64,000 nt of DNA from Mycobacterium shigaense (lineage in GTDB: Bacteria > Actinomycetota > Actinomycetes > Mycobacteriales > Mycobacteriaceae). Below are positions 20,483 through 31,693 of this stretch, piece by piece. The stretch is from positions 2,170,001 through 2,234,000 of the forward strand of contig NZ_AP018164.1 of the NCBI RefSeq assembly GCF_002356315.1, in the 5' to 3' direction. Under the pieces are notes generated by a model. It saw only the letters and a program-made list of their open reading frames with translations. It had not been told where the DNA came from and searched no databases. Position 1 is the stretch's first letter, and each line of letters opens with the position of its first letter. Made by a program: the position numbers and the translations under genes.

Positions 20483-21871
20483 ATGAAGCGGCTTTCGAGC
20501 GTTGACGCGGCGTTTTGGTCTGCAGAAACTGCGGGCTGGCACATGCATGTGGGCGCATTGGCGATCTGCGATCCCAGCGATGCGCCCGAGTACAGCTTCC
20601 AGCGGCTTCGCCAGCTGCTGATCGACCGGCTCCCCGAGCTGCCGCAGCTGCGGTGGCGGGTCAGCGGCGCGCCACTCGGCCTGGACCGGCCGTGGTTCGT
20701 CGAGGACGAAGAGCTCGACATCGACTTCCACGTCCGCCGCATCGGCGTGCCCGCTCCGGGCGGGCGTCGCGAGGTCGACGAACTCGTCGGCCGGTTGATG
20801 TCCTACAAGCTGGACCGCTCCCGGCCGCTCTGGGAGCTGTGGGTGATCGAGGGCGTCAAGGGCGGGCGCATCGCCACGCTCACCAAGATGCATCACGCCA
20901 TCGTCGATGGTGTCTCCGGGGCCGGCCTGGGCGAAATACTGCTGGACGTCACGCCGGAACCCCGTCCGCCGCAACAGGAAACGGTCGGCTCGCTGGTGGG
21001 ACTCAAGATCCCCGGCATTGAACGGCGCGCGATCGGCGCGCTGATCAACGTCGGCGTCAAAACGCCGTTCCGCATCGCCCGGCTGCTCGAGCAGACGGTG
21101 CGGCAGCAGATCGCCACCCTCGGTTTCCGGGACAGGCCGCCGCGCTACTTCGAGGCACCCAAAACCCGCTTCAACGCCCCGGTTTCGCCGCATCGCCGGA
21201 TCACCGGTACCCGGGTGGAACTGGCCCGCGCCAAGGCCGTCAAGGACGCCTTCGGGGTCAAGCTCAACGACGTCGTGCTGGCGTTGGTGGCAGGCGCTGC
21301 TCTCGAGTACCTGGAAAAGCGCGGCGAGCTGCCGTTCAAGCCACTGATCGCGCAGATCCCGGTGTCGACCCGCACCGACGATTCACCCGGCGACGTCGGC
21401 AACCAGATCAGCTCGATGACCGCCTCGCTCGCCACCGACATCGCCGACCCTGCCGAGCGGTTGCTGGCGATCTACGAAAGCACCCAGAGCGCCAAGGAAA
21501 TGGCGAAAGCTCTGTCGGCGCATCAGATCATGGGTCTGACCGAAACCACGCCGCCCGGGCTGTTGCAGTTGGCCGCCCGCGCGTACACGGCCACCGGCCT
21601 GTCGCGGAACCTGGCCCCGATCAACCTGGTCGTGTCCAACGTCCCCGGTCCGTCCTGCCCGCTGTACATGGCGGGCGCCGTGGTGGAATCGCTGGTGCCG
21701 CTCGGGCCGCCGGTGATGGACGTCGCGTTGAACATCACCTGCTTTTCCTACACGGACTTCCTGGACTTCGGTTTTGTGACGACGCCCGAGGTGGCCAACG
21801 ACATCGAGGACATGGCCAAGGCCATCGAGCCGGCGCTGGTCGAACTCGAAAAGGCCGCCGCGGCAATATAA
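20483..21871 (+). CDS. WS/DGAT wax ester synthase/diacylglycerol acyltransferase family protein (Rv1425-like)
   Basis: Predicted 462-residue acyltransferase of the bifunctional wax synthase/DGAT family, which forms triacylglycerol or wax esters from acyl-CoA. The catalytic HHxxxDG is intact in [14 protein letters not shown] (His137, His138, Asp142). The family end motif appears in [19 protein letters not shown]. Length is typical (about 460). It faces the lipO-fadD12-acyltransferase operon; the stops are one base apart. Together these genes form a lipid-handling neighbourhood: acyl activation (FadD12), glycerolipid acylation (PlsC-like and WS/DGAT) and hydrolysis (LipO). Confidence 0.93.
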   Translation: MKRLSSVDAAFWSAETAGWHMHVGALAICDPSDAPEYSFQRLRQLLIDRLPELPQLRWRVSGAPLGLDRPWFVEDEELDIDFHVRRIGVPAPGGRREVDELVGRLMSYKLDRSRPLWELWVIEGVKGGRIATLTKMHHAIVDGVSGAGLGEILLDVTPEPRPPQQETVGSLVGLKIPGIERRAIGALINVGVKTPFRIARLLEQTVRQQIATLGFRDRPPRYFEAPKTRFNAPVSPHRRITGTRVELARAKAVKDAFGVKLNDVVLALVAGAALEYLEKRGELPFKPLIAQIPVSTRTDDSPGDVGNQISSMTASLATDIADPAERLLAIYESTQSAKEMAKALSAHQIMGLTETTPPGLLQLAARAYTATGLSRNLAPINLVVSNVPGPSCPLYMAGAVVESLVPLGPPVMDVALNITCFSYTDFLDFGFVTTPEVANDIEDMAKAIEPALVELEKAAAAI

Positions 21872-21872
21872 G

Positions 21873-23129
21873 TCAGTCGCGATCCAGGTACTTGGTCGCG
21901 TACACCCAGGACAGGAAGCGTGCGACTGCCTCGGCCGACCGGTGTCCCCGCGGCGAGCTGAAGATGTCGAAAGCATGCTGGGCGTTGGGCAGTTGGGCGT
22001 AGGCGACGGGCGACTTCGAGACGGCGCGCAGCTCGTCGACGAACTCCTGAGCCTCGACGACCGGGATCAGCGAATCGTCGTGGCCGTGCAAGACGAAGAA
22101 CGGTGGCGCGTCGGCCCGTAACCGCCGGATCGGCGAGGCATCAACGTAGACTTCGCGGTCGGTGTCGAATTTCCGCTTGACAACCAGCTTTTCGAGCAGT
22201 TCGACGAATTCGCGGCGGCCTTCGCCCTCGGTGGAGAACCAGTCGTAGCGACCGTACACCGGCACGGCGCAGGCCACCGACGTGTCGGCGTCTTCGAAAC
22301 CCGGCTGGAATGCGGGATCGTTGGGGGTCAGCGCGGCCAGCGAGCAGAGGTGCCCGCCCGCCGACCCGCCGGTGATCGCGACGAAATCGGGGTCGCCGCC
22401 GTATTGCGCGATGTTGTCCTTGACCCAGGCCAGGGCCCGCTTAACGTCGACGATGTGGTCCGGCCAGGTGTGGCGGGGCGAGACCCGATAGCCGATCGAG
22501 ACGCACACCCAGCCGCGGGCCGCCAGGTGGCTCATCAGGGGGTAGGCCTGCGGGCGCCGCATCCCGATCATCCACGCGCCGCCGGGGACCTGCAGCAGCA
22601 CCGGCGCCTTGCCGTCTCGAGGCAGGTCGCGCCGGCGCCAGATGTCGGCCATGTTAGCGCGGTGCGGGCCATACGACACGACGTTGGTCTTGTCGACGTA
22701 GCGACGGCGGGCCATGGTGTTGCCCAGCGGTAGGCTGCGCCGTCCCCGGCGCTCAGGCGCGTGCTGCGGCAGGGCGGACAGCGCTTCGGCGTAGTCGGGT
22801 CCCAGCTGCTCGCGCAGCCCCGCTTCCAGCACCGGCCCCGGCGTGGTCACGCCGCGATAGCGAATCACCCCGAGGATCGCCCAGGAGGCCGCCGTCAGGG
22901 CCAGTGCCGCCTTGCCGCGCCGCCCCGCGAAGTCACCGCGCCGCCCGCGTCGCAGCACGTCCAGCAACGAGGCGCAGAAGTAGACGCCGGGCACCTCGGA
23001 TGTCGGCCAGCCGAACCAGAACACCAGCACCGTGCTGTAGCCTTTGCGGGCCAGCGGGCGTAATCCGTTGGCGGCGTTCAGGAATTCGACGGCCGCGCGG
23101 GCCAGTGGCCGCGATTTCGGGCGGCGCAT
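21873..23129 (-). CDS. lipO: Alpha/beta hydrolase, esterase/lipase LipO
   Basis: Predicted 418-residue carboxylesterase of the hormone-sensitive-lipase-like group. The oxyanion-hole region reads VPGGAWMIGMR and the nucleophile elbow is GGSAGGHL (GxSxG). The Asp and His parts of the triad fall in VLHGHDDSLIP and NAQHAFD. An N-terminal extension of about 100 residues with hydrophobic segments (VLVFWFGWP, ALALTAASWAILGVIRY) suggests membrane association. Its ATG overlaps the fadD12 stop by one base, so it is the last gene of the three-gene operon. Confidence 0.9.
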   Translation of the reverse strand: MRRPKSRPLARAAVEFLNAANGLRPLARKGYSTVLVFWFGWPTSEVPGVYFCASLLDVLRRGRRGDFAGRRGKAALALTAASWAILGVIRYRGVTTPGPVLEAGLREQLGPDYAEALSALPQHAPERRGRRSLPLGNTMARRRYVDKTNVVSYGPHRANMADIWRRRDLPRDGKAPVLLQVPGGAWMIGMRRPQAYPLMSHLAARGWVCVSIGYRVSPRHTWPDHIVDVKRALAWVKDNIAQYGGDPDFVAITGGSAGGHLCSLAALTPNDPAFQPGFEDADTSVACAVPVYGRYDWFSTEGEGRREFVELLEKLVVKRKFDTDREVYVDASPIRRLRADAPPFFVLHGHDDSLIPVVEAQEFVDELRAVSKSPVAYAQLPNAQHAFDIFSSPRGHRSAEAVARFLSWVYATKYLDRD

Positions 23130-24766
23130 CAGCCGTTGACCCGTGCTTGCAAGTCGCCGCGCACGATCTTGCCGGTGCTGCTGCGGGGGAGCTCGTCGAG
23201 CACCGAGATGTCCCGGGGCACCTTGTAGTTGGCGAGGTTGTCGCGGACGTGTTGCTTGAGGGTTTCGACGGTGGCGGACGAGCCGGGTTCGAGGACGACG
23301 AACGCCGCCAGTCGCTGGCCGTATTGTTGGTCGTCCACGCCGATGACGGCGGCCTCGGCCACCTCGGGGTGGGCCGCCAGCGTCTTCTCCACCTCGATGG
23401 GATAGACGTTCTCGCCGCCGGAGACGATCATCTCGTCGTCGCGGCCCACCACGAACAGCCGCCCCGCCTCGTCGAGATAGCCGACGTCGCCCGAGGACAT
23501 GAATCCGGCATGGAACTCTTTCCCTTTGCCGGTCGAGCCCTCGGTATAGCCGTCGAACTGCGTGTCGTTGCGGACATAGATGGTGCCCACCTCGCCGCTA
23601 GGCAGTTCGTTGAATTCCGGATCCAGGATCCGGATTTCGGTCCCGCCCGCCGGCCTGCCCGCGGTGTCGGGTGCCACGCGCAGGTCCGCCGGTGTGGCGG
23701 TGGCGATCATGCCGGCCTCGGTCGCGTTGTAGTTGTTGTAGATGACGTCGCCGAACTGATCCATGAACGCGGTCACGACGTCGGTCCTCATCCGCGAGCC
23801 CGACGCGGCGGCGAAGCGCAACGACCTCGCACTGTAACGCTTTCGGACGTCGTCGGGCAGGTCCATGATGCGGTCGAACATCACCGGCACGACAGCCAAC
23901 CCGGTCGCCCGGTGACGGTCGACCAGATCCAGGGTGGCCTCCGGGTCGAACTTGCGTCGGGTGACCACCGTGCAGGCCATCGACGCGGCGAAGATCAATT
24001 GCGAAAAGCCCCAGGCGTGAAACATCGGCGCCACGATCACGATCGTCTCCTCGGCGCGCCACGGGGTGCGGTCCAGGATCGCCTTCAGCGTGCCTATCCC
24101 GGCGCCCCCGCCGGATTGCTTGGCGCCCTTGGGACTTCCCGTGGTCCCGGAGGTGAGCAGGATCATCTTGCCCTTGCGGCCGGTGCGCTCCGGCCGTTGA
24201 TCGGCATGCTCGGTGATCAGACTCTCGACGGTCAGGTCGTGCGGGTCCTCGGCCCAGGCCACGATCCGGGTGGCGTCCGGCTTGTCGGCCAGCGCGCGGT
24301 CCACCGTCTCGGTGAACTCCTCGTCGAAGATGGCGGCATCGATGCCCTCGCGGTTGACCACCTCGGCCATCGCGGGTCCGGCGAAGGACGTGTTGAGCAG
24401 CACGACATCGGAGCCGATCCGGTTGGCGGCCACCACCGACTCGACGAAGCCGCGGTGATTGCGGCACATGATCCCGATCACCTTCGGCTGACCCGACGGC
24501 AGCTTCTGCAGCGCCGCGGCCAGCGCGTTGATCCGCTCGTCGAGCTGGCGCCACGTCAGGGTGCCGAGTTCGTCGATCAACCCGGGACGGTCGGGGCAGC
24601 GCTGCGCCGCGCCGGCGAACCCGACGGTCATGCCCATGCCCTCGCGGCGCATCGCGGCGGCCATCTTCAGGTAGCGGTCGGGTCGCATCGGCGCGATCAT
24701 TCCGGCGCGCCGCAGCGTGGCTAGCACACCGAGGATGCCACGGGCTTGGTCCAGACGAGATGCCAT
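23129..24766 (-). CDS. fadD12: Fatty acyl-CoA/AMP ligase FadD12
   Basis: Predicted 545-residue ANL-superfamily enzyme that activates a carboxylic acid via an acyl-adenylate. The P-loop-like A3 motif is LLTSGTTGSPKGAK, with YNATEAG, the SSGDVGYLDEAGRLFVVGR hinge region, and the catalytic lysine in the C-terminal PRSSTGKIVRGDL. Substrate is probably a fatty acid; whether it is a CoA ligase or adenylating ligase cannot be told from sequence alone, though linkage to acyltransferases favours CoA ligase. Middle gene of an operon with lipO (1-bp overlap) and the PlsC-like gene (3-bp gap). Confidence 0.93.
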   Translation of the reverse strand: MASRLDQARGILGVLATLRRAGMIAPMRPDRYLKMAAAMRREGMGMTVGFAGAAQRCPDRPGLIDELGTLTWRQLDERINALAAALQKLPSGQPKVIGIMCRNHRGFVESVVAANRIGSDVVLLNTSFAGPAMAEVVNREGIDAAIFDEEFTETVDRALADKPDATRIVAWAEDPHDLTVESLITEHADQRPERTGRKGKMILLTSGTTGSPKGAKQSGGGAGIGTLKAILDRTPWRAEETIVIVAPMFHAWGFSQLIFAASMACTVVTRRKFDPEATLDLVDRHRATGLAVVPVMFDRIMDLPDDVRKRYSARSLRFAAASGSRMRTDVVTAFMDQFGDVIYNNYNATEAGMIATATPADLRVAPDTAGRPAGGTEIRILDPEFNELPSGEVGTIYVRNDTQFDGYTEGSTGKGKEFHAGFMSSGDVGYLDEAGRLFVVGRDDEMIVSGGENVYPIEVEKTLAAHPEVAEAAVIGVDDQQYGQRLAAFVVLEPGSSATVETLKQHVRDNLANYKVPRDISVLDELPRSSTGKIVRGDLQARVNG

Positions 24767-24769
24767 GTG

Positions 24770-25594
24770 TCAGCCCAGGATTGGGAAGCGGCGATTGGCG
24801 GCGAGGTCGTTGAGCGCCTCCTGCATGACCGACCGCACGTGCTCGTCGACCTCGTCGAGGTCGGGGTCCTCACCGAATTGCTCGGCGATGTGGATCGGTT
24901 CGAGCACCTGCGTCACGATCTTGGTGGGCAGCGGCACGTTGGGCGGGACGACGGCGGACAACCCGAACGGGAACCCGAACGACACCGGCAGGATGGCGCT
25001 GCGCAGCAGCCGCTTGATGCCCAGCCGTTCGGCGAGCCAGGTGCCGCGGGTCAGGTAGAGCTGGGTCTCCTGCCCGCCGATCGAGACCGCGGGCACGATG
25101 GGCACGCCGGCCTCGATCGCGGTGCGGACGTAGCCCTTGCGGCCGTTGAAGTCGATGACATTCTCCGACAGCGTGGGCCGGTAGGCGTCGTAGTCACCGC
25201 CGGGGAAGACCACCACCACGCCGCCGGACCGCAGCGCCTTGGCTGCGTTCTCCGGGTTGGCGCGGATGTAGCCGGTGCGCCGAAACAGCTCACCGGTGAA
25301 GCCCATGAACAAGATGTCGTGGCTGAGCGTGTACACCGGCCGGTCGTAGCCGAACTTGTCGTAGAAGTCGATGCTGAAGATCGGGACGTCCATCGGGAAC
25401 ATCCCACCGGAATGGTTGCCGACCACCAGTGCGCCGCCCGGCGGAAAGCCGTCCAGGCCGCGCACCTCGGAGCGGAAGTACGTCTTCAGGATCGGGCGCA
25501 GGACGCTCATCAGGCGCTGGGTCAGACCCGGGTCGAATTTGCCGAGCTCGGGGTCTCCGGCCTCCGGGCCGCCGCTGTCGCTCACGTCGTTCAC
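24770..25594 (-). CDS. PlsC-like lysophospholipid acyltransferase family protein (Rv1428c-like)
   Basis: Predicted 274-residue glycerolipid acyltransferase. The HX4D-type catalytic motif appears as VGNHSGGMFPMD, followed by block III-like VVVFPGGDYDAYRP and block IV-like VPIVPAVSIGGQE. The GTG at 25594 was chosen because AGGGGG lies about nine bases upstream on the minus strand and the resulting length is close to the M. tuberculosis homologue as I recall it; a longer open frame runs up to 25966 with low-complexity sequence. First gene of the acyltransferase-fadD12-lipO operon. Exact acceptor lipid unknown. Confidence 0.85.
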   Translation of the reverse strand: MNDVSDSGGPEAGDPELGKFDPGLTQRLMSVLRPILKTYFRSEVRGLDGFPPGGALVVGNHSGGMFPMDVPIFSIDFYDKFGYDRPVYTLSHDILFMGFTGELFRRTGYIRANPENAAKALRSGGVVVVFPGGDYDAYRPTLSENVIDFNGRKGYVRTAIEAGVPIVPAVSIGGQETQLYLTRGTWLAERLGIKRLLRSAILPVSFGFPFGLSAVVPPNVPLPTKIVTQVLEPIHIAEQFGEDPDLDEVDEHVRSVMQEALNDLAANRRFPILG

Positions 25595-26042
25595 TTCAGG
25601 CCCCCTAGTGGCTCCCTCGAGACGTCTTTGCCGCGTTGAGTCTTGTCGATGGTAGCCAGACGGTTCCCGGGGACGGGCGGCAGGCAAACACTGCTCCGGC
25701 GCGGCGTCTTGCCGGTGCCCCAAATCGACGTCGCGTTCGGCGGCGGCGGCAGGCCCGCCGCCGCGGCGCGGTCGGGTTGATGGTGTTGCAGTGCAACGGG
25801 ATTCGCCCTGCCCGAGGCGCGCGAGGCCGTGGGCGAGCCGGCGCCGGGTGGTTCCCCGCCGCTGGCTGGCTGATCGGCAGGGCTCATGCACTCGAACGGG
25901 CGGTTTCCTGGGCGTAGCGAAGCGGTTGAAATCGCTATCCCGGAAGATTAAATCCGGATCCCGCAAGATTATGGCGCCGGGCGAGCGGGAAGGTTATCGT
26001 TACGCACGCGCAACGCCCCTTCGCCTCCTGAGAGAAGGCCCG
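25595..26042. other. 448-bp divergent spacer with 21-bp-phased direct repeats
   Basis: No gene is supported. It separates the minus-strand lipid operon from the plus-strand hypothetical gene. An AT-richer segment at 25920-26000 carries two copies of a 14-mer 21 bp apart (see separate entry) and is the likely control region for the downstream gene. Confidence 0.55.
25937..25971 (+). repeat. Imperfect 14-mer direct repeat, 21-bp period
   Basis: ATCCCGGAAGATTA (25937-25950) and ATCCCGCAAGATTA (25958-25971) differ at one base and are two helical turns apart, as expected for cooperative binding of a regulator on one DNA face. About 70 bp upstream of the next start codon. Confidence 0.5.
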
Positions 26043-26513
26043 ATGGACTCTGCCGGTATGTCCGACGAGCGTGCTTCACGCTCGGCAGCCGAGCGCGGCG
26101 CTCGTGACCGACGGTGGCACAGGCCCCACGGCGCCACGGCCCGCCCCGGTACGGCACATGCTCGACAGGGCGAGGTGGCGCCGGCGAGTACGGCCGTCAG
26201 CCCCGCCGCCGGCGAGAGCGACCGCGCGAGGGCCGCGGCCGACGCCGCGGATCAGCGGCAGGCCGACTACTTTCTGCGTCTGCTCAACCAGAACCGGCGC
26301 GTCGTCGAGCACCGGATCGAGGGCTACCGGAAGGCGATTGCCGGCGCCGAGGCCGCCGGCAACATCGAAGGCGCGGGCGCTCTTCGGCGCATGGCGCGCG
26401 TCGAAGAGCAGGAGCGCGAGGCGCTGACCTTGATGATCGAGAAGCTGCACTGCCGGTTCCCGGCTCCGGGCACCGAGGTTGCCGCGCACCGGTCGCGGCT
26501 CGTCGCCCGGTAG
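26043..26513 (+). CDS. Hypothetical protein with charged helical C-terminus
   Basis: Predicted 156-residue protein that I do not recognise. The first 70 residues are rich in Arg, Ala and Gly and look disordered. The rest (about 75-140) is predicted helical and strongly charged, with DQRQADYFLRLLNQNRRVVE and RMARVEEQEREALTLMIEKL, suggesting a coiled coil or helical hairpin. No signal peptide or membrane segment. The ATG at 26043 is supported by GAGAAGG about five bases upstream; an alternative ATG lies at 26058. Neighbours give no functional clue. M. tuberculosis has unrelated genes (Rv1429 to Rv1435c) in this interval. Confidence 0.6.
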   Translation: MDSAGMSDERASRSAAERGARDRRWHRPHGATARPGTAHARQGEVAPASTAVSPAAGESDRARAAADAADQRQADYFLRLLNQNRRVVEHRIEGYRKAIAGAEAAGNIEGAGALRRMARVEEQEREALTLMIEKLHCRFPAPGTEVAAHRSRLVAR

Positions 26514-26654
26514 CACCGCCGGGTGAAACACCCGATGCAGCACTGATTTTCCGCGCCGCGATCCCGGTTCGGCGGCATCCGCGCACGAAGTCGCCACAGG
26601 CGTGCGCGAAGCCGTTAGATTGTATTGGTCAGCGACGACAGGAACGAGGCTGCC

Positions 26655-28403
26655 ATGGGATTCATCTCACCCGAGCTTCCCGACGTCGATCACGACACCT
26701 GGCAGACTCGGCCCCGCGCCGCGCGGCTGCAGATCGTGACCCGGCACTGGGTGGAGCACGGCTTCGGCACACCGTACGGGGTGTATCTGCTCTACCTGAT
26801 CAAGATCGGTCTGTACGTCGCGATCCCGGCCGCCGTCATCTCACTGACCCCTGGCATCGGCGGACTGAGCCGTATCGGCGAATGGTGGGCCCAGCCGATC
26901 GTGTACCAGAAGGCCATCGTCTTCACCCTGCTGTTCGAGGTGCTCGGCTTGGGCTGCGGGTCGGGACCGTTGACCGGACGATTCATGCCGCCGATCGGCG
27001 GGTTCCTCTACTGGTTGCGGCCCAATACGATTCGGCTCCCGGCCTGGCCCGACAAGGTTCCGTTCACCGCCGGCGACACCCGCACCGTGATTGACGTCGC
27101 CCTGTATGCCACCGTGCTGATCGACGGGCTGTGGGCCATGCTGGCTCCCGGCGCCGGGGGGCCGGTCACCCCCGGTGGGGACGTCGGTCTGCTCGACCCT
27201 GTCCAGGTGCTGCCGATGATCGTTGCCCTGACGCTGGTGGGGCTGCGCGACAAAACGATCTTCCTGGCCGCTCGCGGTGAGCACTACTGGCTGAAATTGA
27301 TCGTCTTCTTCTTTCCTTTCGTCGATCAGATCGCCGCGTTTAAGATCATCATCCTCGGATTGTGGTGGGGCGCTGCTACTTCCAAGCTCAACCACCACTT
27401 CCCGTACGTAGTGGCGGTGATGACGAGCAACAATGCGTTGCTGCGCAGCAAGCTGTTCACCCCGATCAAGCACCGGCTCTATCTCGACCCCGTCAACGAC
27501 CTGCGGCCGTCCTGGCTACCGAAGGTCATGGCCCATGTCGGGGGCACCACCGCGGAATTCCTGGTCCCCGGTGTTCTGGTGTTCGCCGCCGACGGTCAAC
27601 CGTGGCGCTGGTACCTGATCGGGTTCATGGTGCTCTTCCACCTCAACATCTTGTCCAACCTCCCGATGGGAGTGCCGTTGGAGTGGAACGTCTTCATCAT
27701 CTTTTCGTTGTTCTATCTGTTCGGGCATTACGGCGCGATCCGCGCCGTCGATCTGAACTCGCCGCTGCTGCTGGCGATCCTGCTCGTGGCGCTTGCCTTC
27801 GTGCCGATCGGCAACCTGTTTCCGGAGAAGGTGTCGTTCCTGCCGGCGATGCGTTACTACGCCGGGAACTGGGCGACCAGCATTTGGTGCTTCCGCGTCG
27901 GGGCCGAGGCGACGCTCGAAGCCAATGTCGTGAAAAGCTCAGCGCTGGTTGTCAACCAGCTCGCCAAGCTCTACGACCCCGCGATCGCCGAAATCGTAAG
28001 CGACAAGACGGCGGCGTTCCGGGCGATGCACACCCACGGCAGGGCACTCAACGGGCTGCTGCCCCGGGCCATCGACGACGAGACCCAGTACAGCGTGCGG
28101 GAGGGCGAGATCGTCGCAGGTCCGCTGGTGGGCTGGAACTTCGGCGAGGGTCACCTGCACAACGAACAATTGCTGGCCGCCGTCCAACGCCGCTGCGACT
28201 TCGCCGAAGGCGACGTCCGCGTGATCGTTCTGGAAGGCCAGCCGATCCACACCCAGAAGCAGTGGTACCGGATCGTGGACGCCAAGACCGGCCTCATCGA
28301 GGCGGGTTACGTCGAGGTCGCGGACATGCTGAGCCGCCAGCCGTGGCCCGAGCCCAGTGACGAGTTCCCGGTTTACGTGACCCGTCGGCGCGCCGCCCGG
28401 TAG
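26655..28403 (+). CDS. DUF3556 multi-pass membrane protein
   Basis: Predicted 582-residue integral membrane protein with about eight to ten hydrophobic segments over the first 430 residues (for example VYLLYLIKIGLYVAIPAAVI, IIILGLWWGAATSKL, VFIIFSLFYLFGHYGAI) and a soluble C-terminal region of about 150 residues. I assign it to the DUF3556 family, which is largely mycobacterial. Conserved-looking soluble features include GWNFGEGHLHNEQLL. The ATG at 26655 has GGAACGAGG just upstream. No enzyme activity can be assigned. Transcribed independently of gap, which starts 173 bp later with its own promoter. Confidence 0.8.
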   Translation: MGFISPELPDVDHDTWQTRPRAARLQIVTRHWVEHGFGTPYGVYLLYLIKIGLYVAIPAAVISLTPGIGGLSRIGEWWAQPIVYQKAIVFTLLFEVLGLGCGSGPLTGRFMPPIGGFLYWLRPNTIRLPAWPDKVPFTAGDTRTVIDVALYATVLIDGLWAMLAPGAGGPVTPGGDVGLLDPVQVLPMIVALTLVGLRDKTIFLAARGEHYWLKLIVFFFPFVDQIAAFKIIILGLWWGAATSKLNHHFPYVVAVMTSNNALLRSKLFTPIKHRLYLDPVNDLRPSWLPKVMAHVGGTTAEFLVPGVLVFAADGQPWRWYLIGFMVLFHLNILSNLPMGVPLEWNVFIIFSLFYLFGHYGAIRAVDLNSPLLLAILLVALAFVPIGNLFPEKVSFLPAMRYYAGNWATSIWCFRVGAEATLEANVVKSSALVVNQLAKLYDPAIAEIVSDKTAAFRAMHTHGRALNGLLPRAIDDETQYSVREGEIVAGPLVGWNFGEGHLHNEQLLAAVQRRCDFAEGDVRVIVLEGQPIHTQKQWYRIVDAKTGLIEAGYVEVADMLSRQPWPEPSDEFPVYVTRRRAAR

Positions 28404-28522
28404 TCGACCCGAGTGGGACCGCTGGTGTCATTCCCACGCGGCCGTCTCGGTGCCGCAGCGACTTCTCACAATGACTTACGGCCGGGGACTCTTACCGGCC
28501 CTGCAGCTGTCCACCCTACTGA

Positions 28523-29608
<1,086 letters not shown>

Positions 29609-29610
29609 CC

Positions 29611-30858
29611 GTGACGGAGGCCACGCTCCCAACCCTGGAAGACCTTCTGGCCGAGGGCATTTCCGGCCGCGGCGTGTTGGTGCGTTCGGATTTGAACGTG
29701 CCGCTCGACGACGAGGGCGCCATCACCGACCCCGGCCGGATCATCGCGTCGGTGCCGACGCTGCAGGCGCTGCTGGACGCCGGTGCCCGGGTGGTCGTCA
29801 CCGCGCATCTGGGCCGCCCGAAGAACGGGCCCGACGCCAAGTTGTCCCTGGCGCCGGTCGCCGCGGCGCTCGGCGAACGGCTGGGCCGGCACGTGCAACT
29901 CGCCGGTGACGTCGTCGGGGGTGACGCTTTGGCCCGCGCCGAAGGCCTGACCGACGGCGACGTGCTGCTGCTGGAGAACATCCGCTTCGACCCCCGCGAG
30001 ACCAGTAAGGACGATGCCGAGCGACTGGCCTTGGCCCGGCAGCTTGCCGAATTGGTTGGGCCAGCAGGTGCTTTCGTCTCCGATGGCTTCGGGGTGGTGC
30101 ACCGCAAGCAGGCCTCGGTCTACGACGTCGCCACCCTGCTTCCGCACTACGCGGGCAAGCTGGTCGCCGAGGAAATCGAGGTACTTGAGCAGTTGTGCAG
30201 CTCGACCAGGCGCCCCTACGCGGTGGTGCTGGGCGGGTCGAAGGTGTCCGACAAGCTGGGCGTCATCGAGTCGCTGGCGACCAAGGCCGACAGCATCGTG
30301 ATCGGTGGCGGCATGTGCTTTACCTTTCTTGCCGCACAAGGATATTCGGTGGGCAAGTCGCTGCTCGAAGAAGACATGGTGGAGACCTGCCGCGGCTTGC
30401 TGGATACCCACGCCGACGTCTTGCGGCTGCCCGGCGACATCGTGGTTACCGAGAACTTCGCCGCCGATTCGCCACCACAGTTCGTGGCCGCCAACGCGAT
30501 TCCGGAAGATCTGATGGGGCTGGACATCGGCCCCGGATCGGTCAAACGCTTTGCGGCGCTGCTGGCCAACGCCGAGACCATCTTCTGGAATGGCCCGATG
30601 GGCGTGTTCGAGTTCCCGGCGTACGCGTCCGGCACTCGGGGCATCGCCGAGGCGATCGTCGGGGCGACTGGCAAGGGCGCGTTCAGTGTGGTCGGCGGCG
30701 GTGACTCCGCGGCCGCGGTCCGAGCGCTGAAAATCCCTGAGGATGCCTTCTCGCACATCTCCACCGGTGGGGGAGCCTCGCTGGAATACCTTGAGGGCAA
30801 GACGCTGCCCGGTATCGAGGTATTGGGCAGGCCCCAGCCAAGCGAAGGAGACTCGTGA
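29611..30858 (+). CDS. pgk: Phosphoglycerate kinase
   Basis: Predicted 415-residue enzyme that transfers phosphate from 1,3-bisphosphoglycerate to ADP. The substrate-binding [10 protein letters not shown], the helix TAHLGRPK and the ENIRFDPRE segment are present, as are the nucleotide-binding [15 protein letters not shown] and the C-terminal [12 protein letters not shown]. The GTG at 29611 was taken as the start, two bases after the gap stop, giving the family N-terminus; the frame is open into gap. The 3' end overlaps tpiA by 4 bp (GTGA). Confidence 0.97.
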   Translation: MTEATLPTLEDLLAEGISGRGVLVRSDLNVPLDDEGAITDPGRIIASVPTLQALLDAGARVVVTAHLGRPKNGPDAKLSLAPVAAALGERLGRHVQLAGDVVGGDALARAEGLTDGDVLLLENIRFDPRETSKDDAERLALARQLAELVGPAGAFVSDGFGVVHRKQASVYDVATLLPHYAGKLVAEEIEVLEQLCSSTRRPYAVVLGGSKVSDKLGVIESLATKADSIVIGGGMCFTFLAAQGYSVGKSLLEEDMVETCRGLLDTHADVLRLPGDIVVTENFAADSPPQFVAANAIPEDLMGLDIGPGSVKRFAALLANAETIFWNGPMGVFEFPAYASGTRGIAEAIVGATGKGAFSVVGGGDSAAAVRALKIPEDAFSHISTGGGASLEYLEGKTLPGIEVLGRPQPSEGDS

Positions 30859-31640
30859 GCCGCAAGCCGCTGATCGCCGGCAACTGGAAGATGAACCTCA
30901 ATCACTTTGAGGCAATCGCGCTGGTGCAGAAGATCGCCTTCGCCTTGCCGGACAAGTACTACGACAAGGTCGATGTCACGGTTCTCCCGCCGTACACCGA
31001 TCTGCGCAGCGTGCAGACCCTGGTCGATGGCGACAAGCTCCGGCTGACCTACGGGGCCCAGGACCTGTCGCAGCACGACTCGGGCGCCTACACCGGCGAC
31101 ATCAGCGGCGCCTTCCTGGCCAAGCTAGGCTGCACCTTCGTCGTCGTCGGTCACTCCGAGCGGCGCACCTACCACGACGAGGACGACGCCCTGGTGGCCG
31201 CGAAGGCGGCCGCCGCGCTCAAACACGAGCTCACCCCGATCATCTGCATCGGCGAACACCTGGACATTCGTGAGGCAGGCGAGCACGTCAGCTACTGCGA
31301 GGCGCAACTGCGCGGCTCGCTGGCCGGCCTGACCGCCGAGCAGATCGCCAAGGTGGTCATCGCCTACGAGCCGGTCTGGGCGATCGGCACCGGCCGGGTG
31401 GCCAGCTCTGCCGACGCGCAGGAGGTATGCGGGGCGATCCGCAAGGAACTGGGTGCGCTGGCCTCCCCGAAGATCGCCGAGACTGTGCGGGTGCTGTACG
31501 GCGGCTCGGTGAACGCCAAGAACATCGGCGACATCGTCGCGCAGGACGACGTCGACGGGGGACTGGTCGGCGGAGCGTCGCTGGACGGCGAGCAGTTCGC
31601 GACCCTGGCGGCCATCGCTGCCGGTGGGCCACTGCCGTAG
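30855..31640 (+). CDS. tpiA: Triosephosphate isomerase
   Basis: Predicted 261-residue TIM barrel. Catalytic residues are intact: the lysine of AGNWKMNLN, His100 in VVVGHSERR and Glu172 in [10 protein letters not shown]; the phosphate loop [13 protein letters not shown] is also present. GTG start overlapping pgk (GTGA), so translation is coupled. It closes the gap-pgk-tpiA operon; secG follows 53 bp later with its own promoter. Confidence 0.98.
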   Translation: MSRKPLIAGNWKMNLNHFEAIALVQKIAFALPDKYYDKVDVTVLPPYTDLRSVQTLVDGDKLRLTYGAQDLSQHDSGAYTGDISGAFLAKLGCTFVVVGHSERRTYHDEDDALVAAKAAAALKHELTPIICIGEHLDIREAGEHVSYCEAQLRGSLAGLTAEQIAKVVIAYEPVWAIGTGRVASSADAQEVCGAIRKELGALASPKIAETVRVLYGGSVNAKNIGDIVAQDDVDGGLVGGASLDGEQFATLAAIAAGGPLP

Positions 31641-31680
31641 GCGGGCCGTAGGCCTGCCTCAGGCCGGTAACGCGACCAGG

Positions 31681-31686
31681 TAGGGT
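31681..31686 (+). promoter_or_regulatory. -10 box for leaderless secG transcript
   Basis: TAGGGT followed by seven bases and the secG ATG at 31694. Confidence 0.5.
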
Positions 31687-31693
31687 GGCTGCC

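Noticed and set aside
22904..24724. A 606-codon plus-strand frame opposite lipO and fadD12
   Set aside because: Antisense to two well-supported enzymes with intact motifs; composition (Gly/Arg/His/Asp-rich) is typical of shadow frames.
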